Assembly: GCA_025357875.1 (NCBI GenBank)
Contig: JANYLK010000186.1
Location: forward strand, 1 to 37,271
Direction: 5' to 3'
Source of the DNA: Granulicella sp.
GTDB lineage: Bacteria; Acidobacteriota; Terriglobia; Terriglobales; Acidobacteriaceae
Length of the DNA stretch: 37,271 bases
In this document: positions 15,885 to 23,217 of the stretch, piece by piece
Layout of the letters: the number at the start of each line of letters is the position of its first letter
Numbering within the stretch: the first letter of the stretch is position 1
Program-made: the position numbers and the translations under genes
The notes under the pieces: generated by a model
What the model was told of the DNA's origin: nothing
Seen by the model: the letters and a program-made list of their open reading frames with translations, nothing else
Database searches by the model: none

Positions 15885-17246
15885 CTACTTGCCCGCATCA
15901 CCAACCGGAGTCACTAGGTACAGCACACTTCCGTGCGACGGAATCTCAGTAATTAGTTTTTGCGCGGCGCCAACGTCACTTCGCCTCCACAGATCACGCA
16001 CGGAGGCCTTCGCCACCGTCACGCCCACATCCGCAAACGCCAGATCGACCTTTTCCGACGCAGCGCCGATATTAAACACCGCGACATATTTTCCCGCACC
16101 GCCCGGCTTGTCCGCGACCCACGCAATCGTGTTCTCCTTGCGATAGACCTCGTGTCCGCCCACGCTATGCTGATCGACAGCGAGAACCTCGGGATTGCTG
16201 ATCAGCGCCAGCGTAGCCGCATCGTTTGAAGGCAGATCCCCGCCAAACATCAGCGGCGATCGGAAGATCGACCACAGCGTCATCATCGTCCGCTGCTCGT
16301 CCGGCGTAAAGTTCGTCTTCCTCGGATCGCCCACCTCGGCGCGCAGCCCGATCATCCCCATCGGCAGCATGTCCGCATCCGGCCAGTGGCCCGGCCCGCT
16401 GTACTTTCCCCACGCGTGCGTCAGATCGAACTGCTTCCGCAACTTCGCCCAGTCATCCCAGAAGTCACCGGAGATGCGCCACATCTGCGCATTCGCCGCG
16501 AGGTCTTCATGTTGCGCCAGCGGTGCGCCACCCGGCGACAGACTCAGCACAAGAGGCCGCCCCGTCTTCTTGCCCGCCTTCGCCAGTGCCACCGACAGCG
16601 CATGAATCTCCGGCCCGCGATACGGCGCGCTCATGTCGTCGGCCTTAATGTAGTCCAGCCCCCACGACGCATACAGCCGCGCAATCGAGTCGTAATAATC
16701 CTGTGCGCCCGGCTTCTTCATATCGACGCCGTAGGTATCCTCCATCCCGCGCCATGGACAAACGTTTACCTTGTCGGCCACATCAGCAGCATGATACTGG
16801 CTCCCTTCAATCGGCAGATTCCTCTCCACCGCCTCCCGCGGAATCCCGCGCATAATATGCACGCCCATCTTCAAACCCTTGCTATGGATATAATCCGCGA
16901 GCGCCTTGAATCCCTTACCATCCGCAGCCGTAGGAAAGCGTCCCGGAGCCGGCACAAACCGCCCATACTCATCCATCGCCACTTTGCCGCCGGGAATATA
17001 TCCATGCGTCTTCGGCGCAGTCGCGTACCACTCGATATCGACGACGACATACTGCCACCCCACGGCCTTCAGATTCTTCGCCATGTAGTCCGCATTCGCG
17101 CGAACCTCACTCTCCTGCACCGTCGTCCCATACGCGTCCCAACTATTCCACCCCATCGGCGGAGTAGCCGCCAACATCTGCCCCCACACCACACCACCCA
17201 TCCCCACAGCCGCCACCACCGCACCCAACATCCACTTCATCCGCAT
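15885..17246 (-). CDS. Secreted GH27 alpha-galactosidase
   Basis: A 453-residue glycoside hydrolase family 27 enzyme, which removes terminal alpha-galactosyl residues from oligosaccharides or polysaccharides. ATG 17246 has GGAGAGG 7 bases upstream. A signal peptide covers residues 1-22 (GAVVAAVGMGGVVWG, cut before Q). The TIM barrel begins TPPMGWNSWDAYG. Predicted nucleophile: D203 in LDYIKADD; predicted acid/base: D261 in RISGDFWDDW. Other family marks are YVVVDIEWY, PGRFP, GLKMGVHIMRGIP and GPGHWPDADML. The C-terminal beta-sandwich is present (VAVFNIGAASEKVDLAF), so the protein is full length. IEWY replaces the commoner DDCW in the substrate pocket, so activity on related beta-L-arabinopyranosides is also possible. 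Confidence 0.88.
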   Translation of the reverse strand: MRMKWMLGAVVAAVGMGGVVWGQMLAATPPMGWNSWDAYGTTVQESEVRANADYMAKNLKAVGWQYVVVDIEWYATAPKTHGYIPGGKVAMDEYGRFVPAPGRFPTAADGKGFKALADYIHSKGLKMGVHIMRGIPREAVERNLPIEGSQYHAADVADKVNVCPWRGMEDTYGVDMKKPGAQDYYDSIARLYASWGLDYIKADDMSAPYRGPEIHALSVALAKAGKKTGRPLVLSLSPGGAPLAQHEDLAANAQMWRISGDFWDDWAKLRKQFDLTHAWGKYSGPGHWPDADMLPMGMIGLRAEVGDPRKTNFTPDEQRTMMTLWSIFRSPLMFGGDLPSNDAATLALISNPEVLAVDQHSVGGHEVYRKENTIAWVADKPGGAGKYVAVFNIGAASEKVDLAFADVGVTVAKASVRDLWRRSDVGAAQKLITEIPSHGSVLYLVTPVGDAGK

Positions 17247-17345
17247 CGCAAAACCTCTCCTCGGAATCCCAGCGCCGCACTCCGTCGCCTATGATTCAGC
17301 GACTGAAATCATACACAAATCATTTAGTGTTGCGATTTTGCAGTT

Positions 17346-17412
17346 TCGGAGTAGCAGCGGGCTTCAGCCCGCGGTAAGTGGCATATCAACCGACGGGCTT
17401 TAGCCCCGGGCG
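17346..17412 (+). repeat. Family B repeat
   Basis: CGGAGTAGCAGCGGGCTTCA then GCCCGCGGTAAG, followed by GGGCTTTAGCCCCGGG. It sits between two minus-strand genes but keeps the plus orientation shown by all copies left of 25 kb. Confidence 0.85.
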
Positions 17413-17488
17413 GTGATGGAGTTCAATCGTGCTGAAGACCTTAGGTACGACGACAAACCGTCTTGCTCGAATTGTGCAAGATCCATTC

Positions 17489-19669
17489 CTACAACTCCAT
17501 CGCGTGCTCAACCATCAGCCCCTTCGCGCGCGCCACAAAGTCCTCGATAGTCGCACCGCCCTGATCGCCTTTGCCTCGTGTTCTCACACTCACACTATTC
17601 GTAGCCGATTCCTTATCGCCCAAAATCAAAATGAACGGAACCTTCTGCAACCCAAAGTCGCGAATCTTCGCATTCATCTTTTCATTCCGCCCATCGAGTT
17701 CCACCCGCAACCCCGCAGCCTCCAGCTTCGCCTTCACCTCTTCGGCATACGCGACATGTTTGTCGCTCGAGATCGGCACCAGCCCAACCTGCACCGGCGC
17801 CAGCCACAGCGGAAAGGCCCCCGCATAGTGCTCGATCAGCACTCCGAAGAATCGCTCCACCGACCCGAAGAGGGCCCGATGCACCATCACCGGCCGATGC
17901 ATCTCGCCATCCTCGCCTTTATATTCCAGCTCAAACCGCGCAGGCAGATTGAAGTCGAACTGCACCGTAGATAGCTGCCACATCCGGCCCAGCACATCCA
18001 CCAGCTTGATATCGATCTTCGGCCCATAGAACGCCGCCTCGCCCGGAATCACGCGATACGGAATCTGCCGCCGCGACAGCGCATGTTTCAGCGAGTCGGT
18101 AGCCTGGTTCCAATGCTCCGCCGATCCGGTGTAATCCGCAGGCTTCGCCGGATCCCACGTCGAAAGCTCCACCTTGAATTCCTTGAACCCGAACGTCTCC
18201 AGCACCGCCTGCGCGAAATCGATGCAAGCCACCACCTCGTCCTCAATCTGTCCCGGCGTGCAGAAAATATGCGCATCGTCTTGGGTAAATCCACGCACCC
18301 GCAGCAGCCCGTGCATAGTCCCCGATCTTTCGTAACGATAAACGTTACCTAATTCCGCATACCGAATCGGCAGATCACGATAGCTCCGCGGATTGCTCTT
18401 ATAAATCAAAATATGTCCCGGGCAATTCATCGGCTTCAGCCGATACTCGGCATCGTCAAGCTCCATCGGCGGGTACATATTCTCGTTGTAATAACCCTCA
18501 TGCCCACTGATCTTCCACAGCTCGCGGCGCATGATGTGCGGCGTGAAAACCATATCGTAACCACGACGGATACATTCTTCGCGCATCCAGTCTTCCATGG
18601 TCTTGCGGATCAGCCCGCCCTTGGGATGCCAGAAGATCAGCCCCGCGCCGGCCACCTCTTGTATCGAAAAAAGATCAAGCTGCTTGCCCAGCACGCGATG
18701 GTCACGCGCCTTGATCTCCTCCAGCCGCTTGAAGTGCGCATCCAGATCCTTCGCCGAGAAAAACGCCGTCCCATAGATCCGCTGCAACTGCGGATTCTTC
18801 TCATCGCCCAGCCAGTACGCACCCGCGATCGATGTAATCTTGTATGCCTTCACCCGCCCCGTCGAAGGAATATGCGGACCCCGGCAGAAGTCCGTAAACC
18901 CGCCATTCTTGTACAGCGAAATCTCCTCACCCGGCTTGGTGAACTTCTCAATAAAGTGGACCTTCATGAACTCGCCGTGTTCCGCGTAGTCCTTCAACCC
19001 AATTTCCCGCGGCTCTTCCACGCGCACAAACTTCTCGTCGCGTGCCACCACCTCGGCCATGCGCGCCTCGATCGCCGCCAGGTCCGCCTCTGTAAATGGC
19101 GTCGCGCGATATACATCGTAGAAAAATCCGTTGTCGGTCGCCGGCCCGTGCCCCAGCTTGGTCTCAGGAAACAGTTCAAGAATCGCCGTCGCCATAACGT
19201 GCGCAGTCGAATGCCGCAGCACCTTCAGCGAAGCCTCATCCGCTTCTTTCAGCAGCCAAAGCTCCACATCATCCTCAAGCGGAGCCGCCAAATCCACCAG
19301 CCGCGTCCCATCCTCAGCAGCCCCGGCCCCACCATACATCGCATCTTCTGAAGTCGTCTCAGCCTGAACTGTTGCGGCGTCATTCTGACCAGACCCAACT
19401 CCTGAAGCGTCATTCTGACTCGCAGAGTCAGAATCTCCGTCGTTGCCTTGGCCTTTGCCGGCCGCCCCCTGAAGCCCGGGTGCACCATCCTTAGCAGTCG
19501 TATCGCTAAGGGTGGGATCCACAAGAGTCAGCGGCCGTACGCGCGCCACGACAACAGCCGCAGCAAGCCGCGGCGAAATGCTATTTGCAACATCAAAAGG
19601 AGTAGTCCCGCGCGCAACTTCACGCACCGACCCATCAGGAAGCTGGACTCGAATCTGCTCTAGGCTCAC
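17489..19669 (-). CDS. thrS: Threonyl-tRNA synthetase with a repeat-derived insertion in its TGS domain
   Basis: A 726-residue class II synthetase that charges tRNA-Thr. Start is GTG 19669. The TGS domain (1-44, IRVQLPDGSVREVARGTTPF) is interrupted by about 76 residues (45-121) and resumes at TRLVDLAAPLEDD. Editing domain: HSTAH at 153-157 and FCRGPH near 261. Catalytic core: MNCPGH 414-419, RYERSGTMHGLLRVRGFTQD, and FYGPKID. Zinc ligands C416, H467 and H597 are all present. C-terminal anticodon-binding domain: LAPVQVGLVPIS, RNEKMNAKIRDF, VPFILILGDKE. E. coli ThrS is 642 residues with C334 and H73; here the offset is +80 to +82, so essentially all extra length lies in the TGS insertion. The insertion corresponds to DNA 19307-19537 and contains family A and C repeats. 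Confidence 0.95.
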   Translation of the reverse strand: MSLEQIRVQLPDGSVREVARGTTPFDVANSISPRLAAAVVVARVRPLTLVDPTLSDTTAKDGAPGLQGAAGKGQGNDGDSDSASQNDASGVGSGQNDAATVQAETTSEDAMYGGAGAAEDGTRLVDLAAPLEDDVELWLLKEADEASLKVLRHSTAHVMATAILELFPETKLGHGPATDNGFFYDVYRATPFTEADLAAIEARMAEVVARDEKFVRVEEPREIGLKDYAEHGEFMKVHFIEKFTKPGEEISLYKNGGFTDFCRGPHIPSTGRVKAYKITSIAGAYWLGDEKNPQLQRIYGTAFFSAKDLDAHFKRLEEIKARDHRVLGKQLDLFSIQEVAGAGLIFWHPKGGLIRKTMEDWMREECIRRGYDMVFTPHIMRRELWKISGHEGYYNENMYPPMELDDAEYRLKPMNCPGHILIYKSNPRSYRDLPIRYAELGNVYRYERSGTMHGLLRVRGFTQDDAHIFCTPGQIEDEVVACIDFAQAVLETFGFKEFKVELSTWDPAKPADYTGSAEHWNQATDSLKHALSRRQIPYRVIPGEAAFYGPKIDIKLVDVLGRMWQLSTVQFDFNLPARFELEYKGEDGEMHRPVMVHRALFGSVERFFGVLIEHYAGAFPLWLAPVQVGLVPISSDKHVAYAEEVKAKLEAAGLRVELDGRNEKMNAKIRDFGLQKVPFILILGDKESATNSVSVRTRGKGDQGGATIEDFVARAKGLMVEHAMEL
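19408..19521 (+). repeat. Family C and family A repeats inside thrS
   Basis: A family C copy (19408-19447: CGTCATTCTGACTCGCAGAG then TCAGAATCTCCGTCG) is followed by a family A copy (19478-19521) with perfect arms CCTTAGC/GCTAAGG. A truncated C head also occurs at 19378-19388. All are read in frame on the minus strand as part of thrS. Confidence 0.85.
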
Positions 19670-19810
19670 GCTCTATAGAATAGCGCTTCCGCCAGTTTCT
19701 TCGTCATCACCCGGAAGCCCAACTTAGCTTGATCACCATTCCACATGGCTACACCAAGCATCTGTTTATCATTCACAGCGCAGTCTATTGGTCATCCGCT
19801 GTGCAACAGG

Positions 19811-19850
19811 TTTGTCATTCCGCAGCGCAGCGGAGGAATCTGCTTGTGCT
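19811..19850 (+). repeat. Family C-like repeat
   Basis: TTTGTCATTCCGCAGCGCAG then CGGAGGAATCTGCTTGTGC, a variant with CCGCAGCG...CGGAGG. It lies in the 245 bases between thrS and the 47-residue ORF; nothing else is recognised there. Confidence 0.65.
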
Positions 19851-19914
19851 TTCAGCCTGCCGAGCTTCAGCTAATCGAACGATGGCCACCCGCAGCACGC
19901 CCGCAGAAGCCCGT

Positions 19915-20058
19915 TTACGCAGTTTGATTCTGATTCTGTTCCGCCGCTGTCGCCCGCAGAACCTTGCCGTTAGCCTTCGCCCACACATGTCCGCGCCAGA
20001 TGCCGATAAGAGGAGCACCCGCAACGACGACAAACGCATAGATCAGTACATATTCCAT
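19915..20058 (-). CDS. Small single-span membrane protein, 47 residues
   Basis: ATG 20058 is preceded by AAGGAGAAAT, one of the best ribosome-binding sites in the window, 6 bases upstream. The protein begins MEYVLIYAFVVVAGAPLIGI, a single membrane helix with the N-terminus short and outside or inside undefined. It continues WRGHVWAKANGKVLRATAAE and ends in a Gln/Asn-rich tail QNQNQTA. I do not recognise a family. It lies 245 bases upstream of thrS in the same direction and divergent from folC. It is easily missed because a longer, poorer reading frame covers it. Confidence 0.6.
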   Translation of the reverse strand: MEYVLIYAFVVVAGAPLIGIWRGHVWAKANGKVLRATAAEQNQNQTA

Positions 20059-20347
20059 ATAGATTTCTCCTTGTTGTAATCGGCAGTGTAAAAATGCCGA
20101 GCCGGACAACAGACTTCCATAAGACGTGTGACTCATCGCCCCGGTTGCTTCCCGTGTGCTCCCTAAACTATCGGCTCGGTGAACCTCATCCACCAATCCC
20201 ACCTTCGTCATCCTCTCGAACTTTCGCAGCAGGCGCATACCACTTTGGTGGGACCCACCCCGCATGGAACGCGAATTGCAGATTGCCGTCCAACGATCGA
20301 ACCCGCAGAAAGCAACCTTCACTGCCAAACCACTCTAAAATAGCGGC

Positions 20348-22072
20348 ATGTCTTTCGCTGCAGCGGTCGACCACCTCCACGCGCTCGGACTTGAACTAGC
20401 TCCGGCCGATAACTCGCCACGCCGCAAGTTCGACCTCGAACATATGCGCATCCTCGCCACCGCACTCGGCGATCCGCAGAAGCATTTCCCCGCAATCCTC
20501 ATCGCCGGAACCAACGGCAAAGGAAGCACAGCCGCCACCCTCGCCAGCATTCTCGCCGCCGCCGGCTACCACACTGGCCTCTACACCTCGCCACACCTCT
20601 CCCGAGTAACCGAACGCATCCGCACCTCGGACCCACTCAACTTTTTGCCTTTCCGCACCCTGAGCAATCAAAGCGAGTCAAAGGAATCTGCTTTTCCGCA
20701 TCCCAACCAACCCGCTCCCTTCACCGAAATCCCGGAAGACACCTTCGCCCGCCTCTATTTTCAGGTCGACAGCGCCGCCCGCGAACTCGTCTCCACCGGT
20801 CAGCTCCCTCACCACCCCAGCTTCTTCGAATCGCTCACCGCACTCGCCTTCCTCTACTTCGCCGAGCAAAAACTCGACATAGCCATCCTCGAAGTAGGCC
20901 TTGGCGGCCGTCTCGATGCCACCAACATCGTCGACCCCATCCTCTCCGTCATCACCGACATCGCGCTCGACCATCAGGAATATCTCGGTAACACGATCAC
21001 CGAAATAGCCCGCGAAAAGGCCGGAATCCTCCGCCTTAACGGCACTCTTATAACCCTTCCTCAACATCCAGAGGCCAACCAGGCCATCGGCGAGACCGCC
21101 ATCGCCCTCAACGTCCGCGGCATCAACGCCGCCGACTACCTGCCCACCCGCACTGCTCCACCTGACCGCAGTGAAAAGTCCGCCCTTCGGAGTAGCAGCG
21201 GGCTTCAGCCCGCGGTAGACCAGGCAGGGACGTGGGGGGCTTTAGCCCCGGAGCTTACTCGGCCCACCACCCCCCTCACCCCAAACCACTACGACCTGAT
21301 CCTCAACAACGAGCTCCTCCAGGTCCGTTCCCCCCTCGCCGGCCAGCACCAGCAACGCAACATAGCTCTAGCCATAGCCGCCGCAGTCGAGTTACGCAAC
21401 AGCCCCCCTCCCGTTGTCATTCTCAGCGCAGCGGAGAACCCCCGCATTTTGGCAACGGCGCCTTCCCCCGGATCAAGTAACCAAACAAGTTACATATCTC
21501 CCCCCACACCCTACAACATCCCCAACTCCGCCATTGAAGCCGGAATCGCCAACACATCCTGGCCCGGCCGTCTCGAATTCCTCCCTCCAAACCTGATCCT
21601 CGACGTCGCCCACAATCCCGCCGGCGCTTGGACACTCCGAGCCGCCATTGCCACCCTCCCCGAAGACCAGCCGCGAACCTTGATCTTCAGTTGCCTCCGC
21701 GACAAGGACCTTACGGAGATGGCGCAGATCCTCTTCCCCCTCTTCGACTCCAGTGTTCCACCGCTATCGTCATCCCGCAGCGCAGCGCAGGGATCCGCTT
21801 CTCCCTCAAACCTCAAACCTCAAACCTTGCACCCGATCCACCACATCGTCCTCGCGCCCATCAACAACCCGCGCGCCGCCTCGCTCGACGACCTGCTCGC
21901 CGCGGCCCGCGCCCTCGACGTTCCCGCCCACGCCGCGCACGATCCAACCGAAGCTCTTGCCTTGGCCCGTTCTCTCACTCCCGCCAACGGCCTTATCCTC
22001 GCCACCGGCTCCATCTACCTCATCGGCGCCCTCCGCGAAGCCGCCGTTGCCCCTGAATCCGGTTGCACATAG
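20348..22072 (+). CDS. folC: Dihydrofolate synthase/folylpolyglutamate synthase expanded by repeats
   Basis: A 574-residue Mur-ligase-family enzyme that adds glutamate to dihydropteroate or folates. Start ATG 20348; only a weak ribosome-binding site. Motifs: FDLEHMRILATALGDPQ, P-loop GTNGKGST (54-61), YTSPHLSRVTERIR, ILEVGLGGRLDATNIV, ITDIALDHQEYLGNTI and EKAGI, then NPAGAWTL and GSIYLIGALR at the C-terminus. Usual length is about 420-450, so roughly 130 residues are extra. They sit in four places: about 98-122 (SNQSESKESAFPHP), 275-302 (SALRSSSGLQPAV, family B), 354-390 (VILSAAENPRILA, family C) and 468-495 (SSSRSAAQGSASPSNLKPQT, families C and E). All conserved motifs flank, rather than contain, these insertions, so the enzyme is probably active. 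Confidence 0.92.
   Translation: MSFAAAVDHLHALGLELAPADNSPRRKFDLEHMRILATALGDPQKHFPAILIAGTNGKGSTAATLASILAAAGYHTGLYTSPHLSRVTERIRTSDPLNFLPFRTLSNQSESKESAFPHPNQPAPFTEIPEDTFARLYFQVDSAARELVSTGQLPHHPSFFESLTALAFLYFAEQKLDIAILEVGLGGRLDATNIVDPILSVITDIALDHQEYLGNTITEIAREKAGILRLNGTLITLPQHPEANQAIGETAIALNVRGINAADYLPTRTAPPDRSEKSALRSSSGLQPAVDQAGTWGALAPELTRPTTPLTPNHYDLILNNELLQVRSPLAGQHQQRNIALAIAAAVELRNSPPPVVILSAAENPRILATAPSPGSSNQTSYISPPTPYNIPNSAIEAGIANTSWPGRLEFLPPNLILDVAHNPAGAWTLRAAIATLPEDQPRTLIFSCLRDKDLTEMAQILFPLFDSSVPPLSSSRSAAQGSASPSNLKPQTLHPIHHIVLAPINNPRAASLDDLLAAARALDVPAHAAHDPTEALALARSLTPANGLILATGSIYLIGALREAAVAPESGCT
21187..21254 (+). repeat. Family B repeat in frame inside folC
   Basis: CGGAGTAGCAGCGGGCTTCA then GCCCGCGGTAGAC, followed by GGGGGCTTTAGCCCCGGAG, the same two-hairpin order as at 1464 and 17346. 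It encodes about residues 281-302. Confidence 0.85.
21415..21450 (+). repeat. Family C repeat in frame inside folC
   Basis: TTGTCATTCTCAGCGCAGCG then GAGAACCCCCGCATTTTGG, read as VVILSAAENPRIL. The same family is read in another frame as CHSERSEESPHF in the hyfG-like gene. Confidence 0.85.
21769..21832 (+). repeat. Family C and E repeats in frame inside folC
   Basis: CGTCATCCCGCAGCGCAGCG then CAGGGATCCGC is followed by CTCAAACCTCAAACCTCAAA, a relative of the CGAACCTCGAA tract. Confidence 0.7.
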
Positions 22073-22098
22073 CCCGCGCTGGGCTGGTCGAAGGGTTC

Positions 22099-22131
22099 AA
22101 CGCGCGCTTCTTCGCGTTGACCACGGGATCA
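22099..22131 (+). repeat. Family A core without its GTGCCCCAT head
   Basis: TTCAACGCG ... CGCGTTGACCACGGGA matches the inner hairpin of the copy at 23012. It starts a segment upstream of plsC that is partly repeated downstream of plsC. Confidence 0.55.
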
Positions 22132-22163
22132 CCACGCATTGCTAAGGTCCCACAACCGTGCCC

Positions 22164-22169
22164 TACAAT
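22164..22169 (+). promoter_or_regulatory. Possible -10 element of plsC
   Basis: TACAAT lies 20 bases before the plsC ATG, with TTGCTA (22139-22144) as a poor -35 at 19-base spacing. Pattern match only. Confidence 0.3.
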
Positions 22170-22189
22170 ACCTCTACCCGTCCGCGTTC

Positions 22190-22981
22190 ATGACCACCAT
22201 CTCCCAAACCGCCCCACCTACGAACCTCGAACCTCGAAACTCGAACCCCATTCCCCCACGCCTTCGCTACCTCACCAAATTCATCTGCATTCCGCTAATG
22301 GCGTTGGCCACTGCGTTTTTCGGCTGCATCTCCCTGGTTTGCGGACTTTGGGACCGCTCCGGCCGTCAGCAACATTACGTCGCCCGCGCTTGGGCCGTGA
22401 CCATGCTCCGCCTCGCCCTGTCGCCGGTCGAAATCGTCGGGGCGGACAAATTAAATATCTGCCAAGTCGCCGTATATGCCTCAAACCACTTGAGTTACAT
22501 GGATACACCAGTCCTCTTCGCAAAGCTTCCATTCCAATTTCGGATCCTCGCAAAACAGGCTTTATGGAAGATCCCATTCGTAGGCTGGTACCTCAAACGC
22601 TCCGGCCAGGTTCCCATCGATTCGCACAGTCCCCGTTCAGCCGTCGCCGGCCTGCTGCGCGGAGTAAAAGTGCTGAAAGCCGGAACCCCACTGTTCCTTT
22701 TTCCCGAAGGCGCGCGAAGTCCGGACGGAACGATGCACTCTCCTGCCTCAGGCTGCGCGTTCATGGCCATCCGCGCCGGCGTTCCACTCATCCCACTCGC
22801 GCTGATCGGCACCTACGAACTGCTGCCCATCCACGTCTACGCCCTGCGTCCGCGCCTACTCAAAATCATCGTCGGCGACGCCCTCCCAACCGAAGGCCTC
22901 ACCACCAAGGACGCCGACGCCCTAACCGCCCGCCTCTACCAGGCGATCAGCACCATGTACCTTCAACATTCCGATCGTTAG
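22190..22981 (+). CDS. plsC: 1-acyl-sn-glycerol-3-phosphate acyltransferase
   Basis: A 263-residue membrane-associated acyltransferase that makes phosphatidic acid from lysophosphatidate. Motif I NHLSYMD (H100, D105), motif II near FRILAKQALWKIPFVGWYLK, motif III FPEGARSPDG (171-180), motif IV VPLIPLAL. One N-terminal membrane helix, IPLMALATAFFGCISLVCGL, precedes the catalytic domain. Residues of about 11-23 (TNLEPRNSNPIPP) are encoded by a family E CGAACCTCGAA tract, so the true conserved protein starts near RLRYLTKF. ATG 22190 is the only Met before that. No clear ribosome-binding site. Close homologues of its leader sequence lie at 23082-23115. Confidence 0.88.
   Translation: MTTISQTAPPTNLEPRNSNPIPPRLRYLTKFICIPLMALATAFFGCISLVCGLWDRSGRQQHYVARAWAVTMLRLALSPVEIVGADKLNICQVAVYASNHLSYMDTPVLFAKLPFQFRILAKQALWKIPFVGWYLKRSGQVPIDSHSPRSAVAGLLRGVKVLKAGTPLFLFPEGARSPDGTMHSPASGCAFMAIRAGVPLIPLALIGTYELLPIHVYALRPRLLKIIVGDALPTEGLTTKDADALTARLYQAISTMYLQHSDR
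22216..22247 (+). repeat. Family E tract in the 5' coding region of plsC
   Basis: ACGAACCTCGAACCTCGAAA then CTCGAACCCC, read as TNLEPRNSNP. The same tract precedes hyfC and hyfE as non-coding sequence. Confidence 0.7.
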
Positions 22982-23011
22982 TCACTGCGAACGCCGTTGC
23001 CCCGTCATATC

Positions 23012-23056
23012 GGGTGCCCCATGTTCAACGCGGTTCCTCGCGTTGACCATGGGAAT
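23012..23056 (+). repeat. Family A frame with TTCAACGC/GCGTTGA arms
   Basis: GGGTGCCCCATGTTCAACGC, the loop GGTTCCTC, then GCGTTGACCATGGGAATAC. The outer head is conserved; the arms differ from the common version yet pair. Confidence 0.8.
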
Positions 23057-23081
23057 ACTCCCGCGATCGGCCTATAACAGG

Positions 23082-23115
23082 CTACCCGAGTCCGCGTTCC
23101 TCACCACCATCCCCT
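23082..23115 (+). repeat. Partial copy of the plsC leader and start region
   Basis: CTACCCGAGTCCGCGTTC then CTCACCACCATCCCC matches 22173-22205 (CTACCCGTCCGCGTTC then ATGACCACCATCTCCC). The start codon position reads CTC here. Confidence 0.6.
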
Positions 23116-23121
23116 CCCAGC

Positions 23122-23158
23122 CCGTCATTCTGGCGCAGCCAGAATCCCCGCATTGGCT
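23122..23158 (+). repeat. Family C repeat
   Basis: CGTCATTCTGGCGCAGCCAG then AATCCCCGCATTGG, with arms CTGGC/GCCAG. Confidence 0.8.
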
Positions 23159-23177
23159 CTCGTCTCCCGCACCCGGT

Positions 23178-23183
23178 TACAAT
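23178..23183 (+). promoter_or_regulatory. Possible -10 element of the glutamine-amidotransferase-like gene
   Basis: TACAAT is 34 bases before the ATG at 23218. TTGGCT (23153-23158) is a poor -35 at 19-base spacing and belongs to the preceding repeat. Confidence 0.3.
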
Positions 23184-23217
23184 CGCTGAAAATCAGTATC
23201 ATCGGTGCTAAGCATCC

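Noticed and set aside
20247-20260. GGTGGGACCCACC palindrome upstream of folC
   Set aside because: Short and single; could be a worn repeat or an operator, but nothing else supports it.
22063-23046. 327-codon plus-strand frame overlapping plsC
   Set aside because: It is a shadow of plsC in another frame, Arg/Pro-rich, with no recognisable motif.
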